DNA from: Pomphorhynchus laevis
Lineage: Eukaryota; Acanthocephala; Palaeacanthocephala; Echinorhynchida; Pomphorhynchidae
Direction of reading: 5' to 3'
Length of the DNA: 64,000 nt
NCBI GenBank assembly: GCA_012934845.2
Contig: WNNJ02000823.1
Span: forward strand, 124,001-188,000
The translations under genes and the position numbers were made by a program. The notes beneath the pieces are model-generated. The model did no database searches. It saw nothing but the letters and a program-made list of their open reading frames with translations, and was not told where the DNA came from. Of the stretch, positions 20,170-31,989 are shown piece by piece. Position 1 is the first letter of the stretch. Each line of letters opens with the position of its first letter.

Positions 20170-22875
20170 GTTATTCGAAAACTAGGTATTCCTACAGAAT
20201 CTTGTTGTGTTAGGATTTCCATGGCTAATTCATCATTTACATCCGTATGCAATGAACGATGCGTATTACCAATATCTTATTGTGACCGAAACTATACTGA
20301 CATTGAATGCTTCGTCATGCCTCATCTTTGTCGTGATCTCATACTTGGTCATCCATTCCTGCGCTTGCATTCAAGTGTTTCCATTCGACTTCGAGGAAAT
20401 GCTAAGCAAGAAACATTAACCATTAGGCAACTATCGAGCATGGAAATCGATATACCGTCGTTATTTTCAGACGATTTTAAAAACTGGAAACCTACAGCAA
20501 TTCCGTCCCGGCGCCGTAATATCGAAGATCGCCGCTTTATTGCTTCGGAAGTAAAACGGATGTTGTCCGAAGGCATCATCGAGCGCAGTCGCTCACCGTG
20601 GCGTGCGCAAGTTCTTATTGTGAACAGAGAAGGACGTCGTCGTCTAGTAGTAGATTACTCGCAGACCGTAAATAGATTCACGGTCCTCGACGCTTATCCC
20701 ATGCCCCGAATTGACGACCTGATCGACACCATATCGTCCAATAACGTGTTTAGCACCCTCGATTTAAAAAGTGCTTACCATCAAGTTCCTTTGCGAGCAA
20801 ACGAAAAATTCTTGACCGCATTCGAGGCAGATGGTCAACTCTATCAATTTCAGCGTATGCCTTTTGGACTCACGAATGCTGTAGCCGCCTTCCAGCGAAT
20901 AATCAACGAGATCATAGAGAAAGAAAACTTAACCGGCACCTATTCATACCTCGACGATATCATTGTGTGCGGCAAAACACAGCAAGAACATGATACAAAT
21001 CTGGCCAAGTTTCGTGAAGTTGCTTCTAGGTACCGAATAACACTAAATGAATCAAAATGTATGATTAATAAAACGATGATCAATATTCTGGGATATCAAG
21101 TTGGTAGTGGTATTAAACGGCCTGATCCTAATCGTGTCTCACCTTTGCGAGAACTGCAGGTACCTCAAAATAAACGTCAACTGCGAAGAATTGTCGGCCT
21201 TTTCTCACATTATTTCAAATGGATTCAAAATTTTTCGTCGCAGATTCGTCCGTTAGCTGAAACCACGATATTTCCTATTATACCTGCAGCAAAGCGCTCA
21301 TTTGAGATAATTCGTGATCGTATTATTTCAGCTACTCTAACACCCATTGATTTCAATAAGACATTTACAGTAGAGACTGACGCATCCCTTTATGCTATCG
21401 GTGCTGTATTAATGCAGGATAACAAACCCGTCGCATTTTATTCGCATACACTTAGTAAGAGTGTCGTTGGACATTCCGCTATTGAGAAAGAGGCCCTTGC
21501 CATCGTTGAAGCATTGCGATACTGGAGGCACTATTTGTCTGGACGAACTTTCAATGTTCTAACGGACCAAAGGTCAGTTTCATTCATATTTAACAGGAAT
21601 CATAAGAGTAAAATTAAAAATGAAAAAGTGCAAAGATGGCGTCTCGATCTATCTGAGTTCAAATATTGTATACTTTACCGGCCTGGAAAGTTGACTTATG
21701 CGGCCGACTCAATGTCTAGGGATATTTGTGCTTCAAGTTGCGGTTACTTTAACAAACAGAAAGATCTCAAGCTTCTTTATGAACTTCACGCTACGCTTTG
21801 CCACCCAGGAGTCAATCGTTTGTATCACTTCGTTCAATCGAATCAACTTCCATATAGCACTGAAGACGTTCGTTATGTTGTATCTCATTGCGTTACCTGT
21901 TCGTTGTTGAAACCAAACTTCTTCAAGCCTCCAAAAACTGCCCTCATCAGAGCGACACGACCTTTCGAAAGAATTTCACTTGACTTCAAAGGTCCTTTGC
22001 CCAGTTTATCAGGCAAGAAATATTTGCTTACAGCCGTCGATGAATATTCTCGTTATCCCTTTGGATTTGCATGCCGTGATATGTCCGCTCAAACAGTGAT
22101 AAATTGCCTGCGTGGTATAGTGACAATATTTGGTCCACCTGAATTTGTACATTCCGATCGCGGGTCATCATTCATGTCGAAAGAATTCTCTGATTATCTG
22201 GAGAGTATTGGCACGGTAGCAAGTCACTCTTCTCCGTACAATCCGTTAGGCAACGGACAGATCGAACGCTATAACGGTATATTATGGAGCGCTGTACTTT
22301 TGCGGCTTAGAGACTACAATCGTCCGGTTGCTGCTTGGGAAACGGTCCTCGCTGAAAGCCTTCAATCTATTCGAGGACTATTATGCACCTCAACTGGCTC
22401 GACACCTCATGATCGAATCTTCAACTTCTCTAGACGCCCATTAATTAAATTCAATTTACCAGAATGGCTCCGTCGTCCCGGATCTGTATTCGTGCGAAAC
22501 TTCTACAAACACGACAAATACGACGATAAATTGCTCAAAGCTAAACTGATAAACGCGAATCCAAACACGGCTCATATCGAACTTCCATCTGGGAAAGAAG
22601 CAAATATTTCAACTCGACACCTATCTCGTTATCCTTCAGAAACCTCCATTTACAAGGATCCAGACAGTTCGGATATTCGTAGTTCGGGATTGTCAAGGGA
22701 CGGGGATGACGACTGTCAAGATAGCGTCGATAGGAACCAGCCAGACTATGAAAATGATAACAATAACGGAAAGCAATATGATGCCACTGACAATATCGAT
22801 ATGAACTTGAGTTCAAAGAGGACATCAATTCCTGAGGCAAACCATCATCCTGTGACAACTAGAGAATTCTACTGA
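20170..22875 (+). CDS. pol: pol: reverse transcriptase, RNase H, integrase
   Basis: Long open frame in phase with gag; the first ATG is at 20221. RT: VVDYSQTVNRFT, LDLKSAYHQVPL, FQRMPFGLTNA and SYLDDIIV (catalytic YLDD, near residue 250 from that ATG). RNase H: VETDASLYAIGAVL and SAIEKEALAIVEALRYW. Integrase: zinc-binding LHATLCHPG and CVTC; catalytic core with DFKGPLP, VHSDRGSSF and NPLGNGQIERYN (DDE). A basic C-terminal part with HLSRYP follows, then an acidic, Asn/Asp-rich tail. No env. Apart from the two upstream stops the polyprotein has no lesion. Confidence 0.95.
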   Translation, partial: VIRKLGIPTESCCVRISMANSSFTSVCNERCVLPISYCDRNYTDIECFVMPHLCRDLILGHPFLRLHSSVSIRLRGNAKQETLTIRQLSSMEIDIPSLFSDDFKNWKPTAIPSRRRNIEDRRFIASEVKRMLSEGIIERSRSPWRAQVLIVNREGRRRLVVDYSQTVNRFTVLDAYPMPRIDDLIDTISSNNVFSTLDLKSAYHQVPLRANEKFLTAFEADGQLYQFQRMPFGLTNAVAAFQRIINEIIEKENLTGTYSYLDDIIVCGKTQQEHDTNLAKFREVASRYRITLNESKCMINKTMINILGYQVGSGIKRPDPNRVSPLRELQVPQNKRQLRRIVGLFSHYFKWIQNFSSQIRPLAETTIFPIIPAAKRSFEIIRDRIISATLTPIDFNKTFTVETDASLYAIGAVLMQDNKPVAFYSHTLSKSVVGHSAIEKEALAIVEALRYWRHYLSGRTFNVLTDQRSVSFIFNRNHKSKIKNEKVQRWRLDLSEFKYCILYRPGKLTYAADSMSRDICASSCGYFNKQKDLKLLYELHATLCHPGVNRLYHFVQSNQLPYSTEDVRYVVSHCVTCSLLKPNFFKPPKTALIRATRPFERISLDFKGPLPSLSGKKYLLTAVDEYSRYPFGFACRDMSAQTVINCLRGIVTIFGPPEFVHSDRGSSFMSKEFSDYLESIGTVASHSSPYNPLGNGQIERYNGILWSAVLLRLRDYNRPVAAWETVLAESLQSIRGLLCTSTGSTPHDRIFNFSRRPLIKFNLPEWLRRPGSVFVRNFYKHDKYDDKLLKAKLINANPNTAHIELPSGKEANISTRHLSRYPSETSIYKDPDSSDIRSSGLSRDGDDDCQDSVDRNQPDYENDNNNGKQYDATDNIDMNLSSKRTSIPEANHHPVTTREFY

Positions 22876-22933
22876 CGAAGTACAATAAGTCGAAGAAGTC
22901 CTGCATACTTCCAAAACTATCACATGGGATGAA

Positions 22934-23031
22934 TGTGGTATCACATTTAATTACTTTATCATTTATATTTAACTTTACCTACTATTTGTAGATTCGTGAA
23001 TAAAAGCCATTTATTCTCTCTGGTTATCACA
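22934..23031 (+). repeat. 3' LTR
   Basis: 98 bp, identical in every base to the 5' LTR. It is followed by AACAA, the second copy of the target-site duplication (23032-23036). Confidence 0.95.
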
Positions 23032-23470
23032 AACAACTTCCTATCTTCTCGAGTCGAGTAAAATACCTGGGGTTCACCGTTACGGTGAATTGGTCGGCGA
23101 AAGCTGACCTGGATAGACTTGAACGTATTCTGAAGAGAGCTAGGTGGGCCCTGAAACGGGCTCAGCATCTGTCATTAAATGGGAAAACCCAAGTGCGCCT
23201 CTGGGGTACTTGGGCTATCTCGAGATTAGTCTTCTTTTCTAGAGGACGTCCCTCCATGCAAAGGCTAAGGCTTCTCAAGCTCCTTGTTTCTCTTTACCCA
23301 GCGTAGTTCGCCCCGATTGGGCTCTTCAGGGGGAGGGTGAAGACCCCGGGTGGTTCGGTCGGAAGGCGGCGTGTTGGATTGGTAAAAGGGCTTAGATTCC
23401 ACTGGACCTGAGGCCGTAAGTTTTGGAGAAGACCGAACAACGTCATTAAACTGTGGTTCGCTTGATTGTC
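23032..23470 (+). pseudogene. decayed LINE J, 3' part
   Basis: Continuation of LINE J after the LTR element: SRVKYLGFTVTVNWSAKADL and LERILKRARWALKRA correspond to the RT thumb and connection region. The reading dissolves after about 23310, leaving a GC-richer 3' untranslated stretch. Confidence 0.7.
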
Positions 23471-23579
23471 TTGATTTTAGTTATATTTCTTTTTTCCCTA
23501 TTGACTGTATAATCATGTATTATTATGTTTAAAAAATTCTTATTATTATAATTCGTGATGTCCTAGGATTTGAATTTAA

Positions 23580-24150
23580 GAAGGAATGGATAGATTGAGC
23601 AGGTTTTGTCTAGAATTGAAGACTCGCACGTATTCAGTACACCAACAACGTGTAATAATCAGAACGCAAGATTAGATATAGCATGCACTGGGCTTTCCGA
23701 AATTATGACTGTGCGAACATTTCTGGATGTTAATATTTTCAACTTACATGCACAGCCTTACGCTTCTTCGAGCACTCAACAACCCTTCGAGTACAATCAA
23801 AATAGAAAGAAAGGTAAATATTTGGAACGTGTCGTGAATATCTAAAAGGCTACTTTTATTCCATTAATTGTATCTACTTCATGTGACCTTGGTTCAGAGG
23901 CTGACATTATGTTGAGGCAGATTGCCTTCATCAGATCACACAGTGACGAAACCAAATATTGTGATAACATCTCATATTTAAGGATAAAAATTGGAATAGC
24001 ACTGATAAGAACTAACGCTTGGCGTATGCGAAATTGCCAGTTATTAAAGCAGTCACATTGAACAATAAAAAATTATGTTCGAGGCCCATTTGAGGGAACC
24101 TGAATTGTAGAAATTAAAAATAAATAATTTCCTTAAAAAATATTATTATT
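23580..24150 (+). pseudogene. retroelement family W, C-terminal region
   Basis: Reads QNARLDIACTGL, FLDVNIFNLHAQPY, KGKYLERVVNI, then after one TAA continues in frame with KATFIPLIVSTS and AFIRSHSDETKY. From memory this matches a C-terminal domain (ARLDIxxxGFW...FDVRVFNPxA) common in retroelement-derived proteins of invertebrates. The 3' end carries GGCCCATTTGAGGGAACC (24083-24100) and an AT-rich tail. The first part of the element is absent here. Confidence 0.6.
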
Positions 24151-24156
24151 AGCTTT

Positions 24157-24185
24157 TTTGATAGCAATTGCAAATTGCTATCAAA
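24157..24185. repeat. perfect 13-bp hairpin
   Basis: TTTGATAGCAATT (24157-24169) and its exact inverse (24173-24185), 3-nt loop. It is followed by a partial echo GCAATTTGCAATATCAAA. Confidence 0.8.
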
Positions 24186-24369
24186 GCAATTTGCAATATC
24201 AAAAAATTCGATCATCGTATTCGATCTCTTATCTATTCGATCATCGTCATTCCGCAAACTTCTTGTATACCGTCTTTTCGTATCCCTGAGCTCTTTTGCC
24301 TACTTGCGGTATCTGAAGATAATGTATCTTGCCTTCTTATTTCGTCAACCTGTAAGTCCTCCCCCTGCC

Positions 24370-24465
24370 GATCAAATTACAAATGTATTTTTTTGTAGAT
24401 GCTAACAGAGGTTAGCAAATATCAAATACATTTCCCCCTTTGTTGCTCCAGCTATAATAGTTCTT
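24370..24465. repeat. decayed relative of the 7381-7545 palindrome
   Basis: Shares GATGCTAACAG, GTTAGC, AATATCAAA and CTCCAGCT, in the same order, with the right half of the 7.4 kb palindrome. The left arm is largely lost. Confidence 0.5.
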
Positions 24466-26110
24466 TATTATTACAGAACACAAAAGTGGAGCTCAGTACA
24501 GCTCTTAATGTTGGACAGGTGGGTAATAACTTGTGTGATTGTGAGTGTTTATCGAAGTTAGTTTTGTTTATGGAATCACCCCCATAACCAAGCATAACTA
24601 AGCGATGCAAATAAACGAGGTCAATGAATAATCTACGTGATTCAATGGTGTTCATTCCTAATATATCAGGACGGCGATCATAAGACAAACCTTGGAAACC
24701 TAATACATGTTTGAAAGATACTAGTAGCACTCTTTCGATGGTCAAGGTATCTATAACAAAAATTGGCGCGGCAGCTGGAAGGCCGTATTCAATGATCGGT
24801 AGCAAAAATGCGAAGAATACTGTCCTAAAAATTCGAGGGGTAAGTATCGATAACGAGCGGCGAATACACCAGAAAAGCCGAAGACATTTTGCTGAAATAC
24901 ATCGAGAGTGCTCTTCAAAGCACTTAGAGCCAAATCTTTATACGTACTAGCTGTGATTACTTCTATTCGCCCTAAAGAATATGAGGAATTAGATGCTTTA
25001 TCAATTGTCATGTGCGCACACTTCTCATAATAACACATCCAATTTGTTACTTCTACACCATCTAAGCGTCATATTCAACTCGAATTGCAATAATTCAACG
25101 TCTTTGGATGATTCTATACAACGCCAAACCTTTAAGTCGTCAGCATACTGAACACAATCAGATGAAAAACAGGATAATATGTTATTTATAAATATGTTAA
25201 ATAAGAAAAACCCTAATACAGATCCCTGTGGAACACCTGAAGAAGATTTACATGAGCAATATAGTGAATTTCCTACTCGAACACGAAATGTACGGTTTTT
25301 TAAATAACTACAAATCCAGTTTGTAAGCACTGGATCAATTCCATAATTATTCAGCTTGAACAATTGTATGTTATGGTTTACAGTATCAAAAGCACGTCGA
25401 AAATCGATGATTAATACGTCAGTTGAGTATCCTTGATCGAGATTACTTAACCAAAGATGATGACTCAATTATATATTAGACATTGTCGAACGACCACACC
25501 GAAAGCCATGTTGTCTATTTGAGACAATATCACGAGAACAGTCCCATCTTATCAGCTCAACAAGTATAAATCGTTCCAAAATTTTTTAATTGAATAGAGG
25601 TTAGTGAAATAGGACGGTAATTGGCACACACAGAACTATCACCCGATTTATGTATAGGTCGAATAATAGATGTTTTCCATTCTAAAGGTAGCATACTGTA
25701 GCGAATTGAAGTAAGAAAATGTCATAGAGCGGTTGCGCGATCAAATTCGCGGTATTACGAAGCAAAACAGATGGTAAATTATCTGGACAAGGGCTGGTAT
25801 GATGGGCAGCTTAGAACGTGCAAAAGCGACGTCGTATATAAAAAACGGTATAGTAATATCGCTACTGGATTTAGCCTGACGAGGAGGATCGTTACACTTG
25901 ACAAATTGCTCTGCAAAACATGATGCAAGAATATTTGCACGTCCAGTCCTCAAAAATTAAATTATTGACCTCATCATACATTGGAGGAATACTACATCTA
26001 AGTTTTCGGTTCCTATTTATATGTGCATAAAGTAGTTTGTGGTTTTGCACTGCGCGATCAATAATCGATTCCTTATATCGAAGACGCAAGGTTCGCTTTA
26101 GTGATGTGCA
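24452..26110 (-). pseudogene. decayed LINE C (RT)
   Basis: Minus-strand RT in several frames: VLIIDFRRAFDTVNHNI (motif A), SSGVPQGSVLGFFLFNIFIN, VQYADDLKVWR (motif C), then thumb-like TYKDLALSALKSTLDVF and LPIIEYGLPAAAP with conserved ERVL. The upstream part (25741-26089) corresponds to the linker between endonuclease and RT. Multiple stops and frameshifts; no endonuclease seen. Confidence 0.75.
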
Positions 26111-26981
26111 TTGATTACGTATGCTTTTGTAACGATTTTATAAATGTTTAGAATCCACAAATTAAATCATCTAAATTTCACAAATAAGTAGAATGTACCA
26201 CAATAGATAAAATATATATTTCGATGTATTGTTTAAACTTAGCGGTCTTGTTTAAAATATACAAAAATTTGATATATACAATTTGACACGAAAGAATTCG
26301 TTTTTAATTTAAACAAAAAAATCACTTTTCAGTAAATATTAAATAAATTTTAAGGTTGTGTTTGATTTTTTCACTTTATTTTTTCTCCACTATAGTTGAT
26401 TTGTATAGTCATTAATCAAACCTTAAATGCATTGTTCTCTTCTACCAATAGTAATATAATTACAGTGGAAACGATAAAGTAAAACGATATTGCTAAACAA
26501 GTGGTATATTTATTGAAAATTATTTTGGATTGAACGACATAAGTGTCATCACAAAAAGCACATTAAATTTGAACCATAAATCTTCAAGCATGTAATCAGT
26601 AGTCATTAACTGTTAATCAGTAGTCAAGGAGGGGAATGGCAATGAAAGTACTGCATTATAAGAACTGCATAATATTTTACAGTATCGACAATATTTAACA
26701 AAAAAGCTTATAAGAAGAACAACTCGAACAATTTGTAAGAGCAATTCAGAGAGCGAGAGTACAAGCTCGCAGTGATTAAATCATAGTTGTAACTGAATCG
26801 TTGTAAACATACCTTTGGTTATGCCTGTGGTCATACCTTTGGTCATACCTTTGGTTATACCTCGTCATACCTTTGGTTATGTGCTTCAGGAGTACTTCTT
26901 GAACTGTTACTCCCAAAAACGATAGTTCGAATATTTTGAAGATCTTACGGGTAGTTTAAGCTTATAAAAGAAGGATTTATT
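26111..26981. other. intergenic, with a 12-bp minisatellite at 26808-26880
   Basis: No gene recognised. At 26808-26880 there are about six imperfect units of CATACCTTTGGT. A shorter repeat AATCAGTAGTCA occurs twice near 26590-26625. Confidence 0.6.
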
Positions 26982-29900
26982 TTAACGTGGCAAATGCGTG
27001 CCAGCGCACGCTTACAAGACCACAACAAAACAAAACTGTAAATCAGGTGTCGAGAAGGTGTGAACGAAAGAGGTGTTTGAATGTGATAAAGGAGGGGGCG
27101 CGGCGGACGTCGAGAGGGAGTTGATTCCAGGCGAGTGAGGCGGCGACGAGGAAGGATCGGAGACCGTAGTTGTTGGAGTAATTAGGAACATGGGGTAAAA
27201 GGGTATGACAAGAACGAAGCGATAGCGAGGTGGCGCGAGTATCGTCTAAGAAAATAAGGTTGATGAACGATGGGGAGCCGACAGCGATGAGACGAAAAGT
27301 AACGAGAAGGCGGAGTTTTGATGCGGATGTGGATGGTGGGACAGGAGAGTTGGGCAAAATATGTGGATGTGTGGTCGAAGCGACGGAGACGAAAGAGCAC
27401 TCGAACGGCGGTGTTGATTATTCGTTGTAGGGGTAGGATGATGGATTTTGGAGAAATGGCGAAAAGGCTAAGACAGTAATCGATTTTAAGGAAAATAAGC
27501 GATGAAAGAAGAGACATACAAGAACGGAAGTCGATAAGGGGCCGATACGGCGGATGTCACGGAGAATTAAGTTAGATGAGCGGACCTTGTCACGGACGAA
27601 GGGTTTAAGGGAAAGGTGATCATCGAAATGGAAGCCTAAGAAAGTGAGATTGTGGACTATGGGGACGATCGATGAGGCAAAATATACAGTGGGAGGAGAT
27701 ATATTTGGTTCACGGGGGAGGATCCACATTATTTTGGACTTTTCGGGGTTTAGAACGAGATAGAGATTGGAGAGACGTTTGTAGATAGAAGAAAGACAGT
27801 TAGAGGCAGAAATGCCGATATCGTGTATGCGATGTGCGAGTGCATGAGCATAGATGAGGATGTAATCGGCGTATTGCATGATATTAAAGGAGTAAGGTTT
27901 GATAAACGGAGAGAGATCGCCAAGCAGAAGAAAGAAAAGCAGGGGACCTAGGACTGAACCTTGTGGGACCCCGCAAAAAATAGGAATGGGAGGAGAGTAT
28001 GATAAATTTGAACAGACTCGAAAATAACGGTCGGATAGATATGAGAAAATCTATGCTACGGATGAGGAAGAAAAGCCGTAATCATAACGAAGGCGGGAAA
28101 GGAGGACGGAGTGGTCGACAATGTCGAATGCGGAGGAGAGGTCGAGGGAGATGAGAACACTACATAGAGCCTTGTCTCGAGAAATGAGTAAGTCGTTGTA
28201 CACTTTTATGCATGCGATTTCTGTGGAGTGATTAGAGCGGAAAGCGGATTGGAAAGGAGGGTACATATTGGATGAGGAGAGATAAGCGTTGATTTGTATT
28301 AAGATGAGGCGTTCTAAGAGCTTAGAAAGAGTAGGGAGTAGTGAAATGGGGCGATAGCTAGAAAGAAGGGAGGGGTCGAGCGATTGTTTCTTAAGGAGGG
28401 GACGAACGATTGCGGATTTCCAGTGTGAATTGAAGATACGACTGCGGATGGACGAGTTAGACAAGGTTGTGAGAAATGGGGATATCGATGAGTATATAGA
28501 TTTTAATATGTGAGTAGACAGGGGATCGGCAGGTGAGGTTTTGTTGGGCAAGGACATGAGGACAGATGATACTTCTGTAGGTGATACAGGGAGAAGATGA
28601 AAGAGTTCCGGAAGGATGAGAGTACACTGGGCAGAGTGGGATAGGATGGAGTCAGGGGTGTGAGAGAGCAACGTGGATACTTTAGTCTGGAGAAATGACG
28701 AATAATCATTGGCATTGATGTTGCACGGCGAAGAGGAGCGAGCAAGGATTGAGTTAAAAGTATGCCAGAGAGTCTTATAGTTGAATAGTGATGATTTTAT
28801 GCTGCCAGAAGGAGTTGCATTTGGTACGTAGTAGGTTGAGATGAGACCGGCGAAGAGCAAGATAGGAATCACGGAAAGACGGAGTGATCGAGCGGAAATC
28901 ACGTCTGAGAGAGCGGTGATAGACTCGAAAAGCATGGCGGAGTCGACGCTTTGAGAGTAGGCATTGAATGTCAAACCATGGGGCACGGTGCAAGCGATGG
29001 TGTGGGTAAGACTTGAAGGGCAAGAGAATATCGAGAGTGGATGTGAGTTCAGTCGAAAAGAAAGGCGAGATCGTGAGGAGATGAATATGTTATTGTGGGT
29101 AATGATAGAGACAATTTGAGTAAGGCAGAGCGGAAAAGGGAGAGGTCAAGATTTCTCCAAGGGCGACGTAGGATTGTAGGTGTGTGAGGAAGGGTGTGGT
29201 TGCGAGTGAGATCAAGGGTGATAAGAAAGTGATCGGATAGACCAGGATCAGAGATGGACAGTGAGGTGTAGGCTGCAAAATAATCGGGGACAGTGATGAT
29301 GTCGAGTACCCCACCAAGTATATGTGTGGGGGGGGCAGTGGAGATTAGTTTGTAATTGTAGTTGGGTAGAATGTTGATTAACCGGATGGAATCTGTGGAA
29401 GATGGGCGGTCTAGGCGGATATTGAAGTCGCCTAGAACGAGTGAAGGGATTGAGGACAAAGAACAATGAGAAAGGAGGTCAGCGAGTTCGGTAAAAAATA
29501 AGGCTGTAGGAGCTGATGAACCAGGACGGTATACAATGGCGAGATCTAGAGTGATCGGGTTAGAATAACGACAAGTGAGCAATTCAAAACAGCAGGGACT
29601 GAAAGGGGGGGATTGATTTTGCGAAGAGTCGCGGGGTGACGCGCGAATGCGACGATGCCGCCATGATTAGAGAATTTAGAATGGCATGAGCTGAGGGGGC
29701 GGGTGGATTCGACTAGGGAGCAACCGGCAGAGAGCAGACGGCGAATGGAAAGGTCGTCGGAATCTGAGTGCCAGGATTCGGTGAGGCAGAAGAGATCGAT
29801 GGATTGCTTGGTGAATAGGTTGAGGATAAGATCGGATTTATTGAGAATAGATCTAGTGTTGAGGATACCGAGGCGGAAACCGTGTCGAATTTTTGGACGG

Positions 29901-30370
29901 GTGTGGACAACTTAAAAATTTCCGTCTATGTTTCAATGAAGAGTGATGTTTCGCCGTTTTCCTCGCGACGGTATTTTTCGATGCGGGCTGAAGAGATTTG
30001 AGCGATTTCAGAAGGGGCGCGATCGGGGAAAATTCGAGTGGTTGAAGATGACATGAGTTTGAATCGTTGAGAGAGGACAGAAGACGCGTGAGAGCGATGC
30101 TTGAAAACAATTTTTAGGAGAGGGGGCTGGGAAGGATTAGATTGAGAAGATTTGTTTAGACGGATGAATGCGACAGGAGAAATGTTCTTGAAAAATGATG
30201 GTTTATCCGCAGGAACAATAGACGAAAGGATGGATCTGAAGGCGGAAACATCGTGGTCCAGACGTGCTTGTGGAGATAAGGAGTTAGAAGGCGTGATATT
30301 AGTGACAATGACGCAACGATCGCGAGAAGCAAAGCGCTTCCGTAAAGGAGTACGACTGACGTGAGTAGGT
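26982..30370 (-). mobile_element. LINE family A, subfamily A2 (disrupted)
   Basis: Minus-strand element. Tail of ORF1 with PLLKIVFKHRSHASSVLSQ and EKYRREENGETSL (29926-30370). Endonuclease with LNTRSILNKSDLI, CLTESWHSDSDD, NHGGIVAFARHP, VLGDFNIRLDRP and LSDHFLITLDL. RT with [44 protein letters not shown] (YADY instead of YADD) and C-terminal WNQLPLDVRRAPS. Frameshifts separate the pieces. The 3' end has the family hairpin (26996-27011). The base composition is richer in GC than A1 copies, and the third-position pattern differs, indicating a distinct subfamily. Confidence 0.85.
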
Positions 30371-30469
30371 GAGGACGACTGACGTGAGTAGGTTATAATG
30401 TCCGAAAGCAAATACAATATTAAGCTGTTGAGCCTAATTGATTCTAATACAATCTGATTCAAGCACCGC

Positions 30470-31480
30470 ACATGAAAATTTGTAATAGTAAGGTCACGTG
30501 CACCATTCGCCAATTTGCTTCGGAGATCATCTTTTACATTCATACGAGTATGTTCCTCTGGGGATAGGCATCTACAAAGGATCAATTCGTCTCTGCAAGA
30601 TAGTATCCGTACCGAAAAGCAGCAGATCACATGTTAAGATTTTGTATGATAATTTTAAGGAGACGTGGTTTATTATTATCGGGATTTACCTTCCCCAGTC
30701 TATAAAGATGGAGTACTCTAAATTGTCGAGTTTAAGCGGGCGAATAAGTATGACGTAATCTAGCAAAAAAATTGTATTGCTTTTACATCATGTTGAATGC
30801 GTAAAGTGTTGTGTGTAGCCAAATATACGCTGAGATTCACAACGATTAGACACAGATATATCGAAAGTACGACGGTTTTGGCGTATTGTTGTGCGGTGAA
30901 AGATAATGTAGTCGTTGATAGATTTCTGATGCTGACTTTGAATTGCTATTTTTGGTACCTTTATGAATTCGTTGTTATAGGAGCACTAAATCCATGTTGC
31001 ATCGAAGAACTTGTTTCAGAGTTATCATTGCGTATTTCCACGAGGCTTTCTTTTATAGGGTCCGTTAACCGTTATTTAGTTTCAGGAGGCGAACTTTTAA
31101 AAATCGGTTTAGCGTTGTGTATGATTCAATAGGCAGGCAAAGTAATCGGGTATCGTGATATCAAAGTAATATGTTGATCGGTCGGATCTGAAGGTATCTG
31201 TTCTGGCACCTTGTCATCTGTAACAATTAATAGTGTTTATTGAGGGAAAATATGTCTCAGTCTTGAAATTCATTGGTGAGCAGTTATTTGTGGTTTGATC
31301 TTTTGTTAACGATTCATATGGGTGAATATCGGTATCAACTATCGTGCTGTTTGAAGAAACGACTTGACGAGAACAACCACATGAAAACTCACGCTCGCTT
31401 TTTCTCATTCGGTCAGAACTTAAGCTATGTGCCAGAAGAGCAATACCAGTGCCAGCACAAGGTTTATTATTAATATCCGA
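30470..31480 (-). pseudogene. LINE ORF1 fragment
   Basis: Minus-strand relic whose end reads RCLSPEEHTRMNVKDDLRS and LANGARDLTITNFHV, the pattern that ends ORF1 proteins of CR1-like LINEs (compare the end of the ORF at 45013-46376). Upstream are Ser/Thr-rich stretches and, near 31400, FSCGCSRQ, resembling the FTCGFC part of the PHD-like finger. The subfamily A2 element is inserted on its 3' side. Confidence 0.45.
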
Positions 31481-31989
31481 ATGAATGTTAGAGTTTTCGG
31501 TTATCGCGGAGTATTTGATCGTAACGAGAGAAATCTTGGATTGATGCGTTTCACATTGGTTTCTTGTTTTTCTATTGCACCGTTATGTATTTTTATATTA
31601 ATTTATGTATTTTTATATTAATGTTATGTATTTTTATATTAATTATTATTTGTATATTATCATTTATGCTCTGCATAAATTAGATAATAAATGAAAGGGC
31701 CCATTTGCGGGTAACCTTTTCAATTAAAAAAATATTATTATTAAAAAAATATTTTAATACAACAGTTTATTTAGAAGAAAGCAATAACAAATATATGTTT
31801 TATTTAAATCCAATGCTGTGGATGTCTTCCAAGATTCACTGCCGGTCTGTTCATCTTCGATTTACCCAAGCGTACACACATCGATATAGTTTTCGTCAGT
31901 AGTAATCCAATTTATATCCTCAAATCCTTAATGATTGAGCTCGAAGAGATTTGCCTTTTCGACACATAAAACAGAGTTAACCTTTTCAG
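31481..31989. other. repeat-rich spacer
   Basis: Contains three units of TTATGTATTTTTATATTAAT (31583-31642). A copy of the motif GGGCCCATTTGCGGGTAACC follows (31697-31716), ahead of an AT-rich tail; this resembles 3' ends at 24083 (plus) and 39571-39593 (minus). No coding sequence recognised. Confidence 0.5.

Larger units (their letters stand above)
19090..23031 (+). mobile_element. complete Ty3/Gypsy LTR retrotransposon with 98-bp LTRs
   Basis: Bounded by identical 98-bp LTRs (19090-19187 and 22934-23031) that start TGTGG and end CACA, flanked by the 5-bp duplication AACAA on both sides. The internal part encodes Gag, zinc knuckles, protease, RT, RNase H and integrase in one frame, without an env. 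It is inserted into LINE J. The LTRs are unusually short for Ty3/Gypsy. The polypurine tract before the 3' LTR is weak (ATGGGATGAA, 22924-22933). Confidence 0.95.

Noticed and set aside
19090-23031. An env gene or endogenous retrovirus
   Set aside because: Only 58 bases lie between the pol stop and the 3' LTR, so there is no room for env.
26808-26880. CRISPR-like array
   Set aside because: The 12-bp units are directly adjacent without unique spacers, and the genome is eukaryotic; it is a minisatellite.
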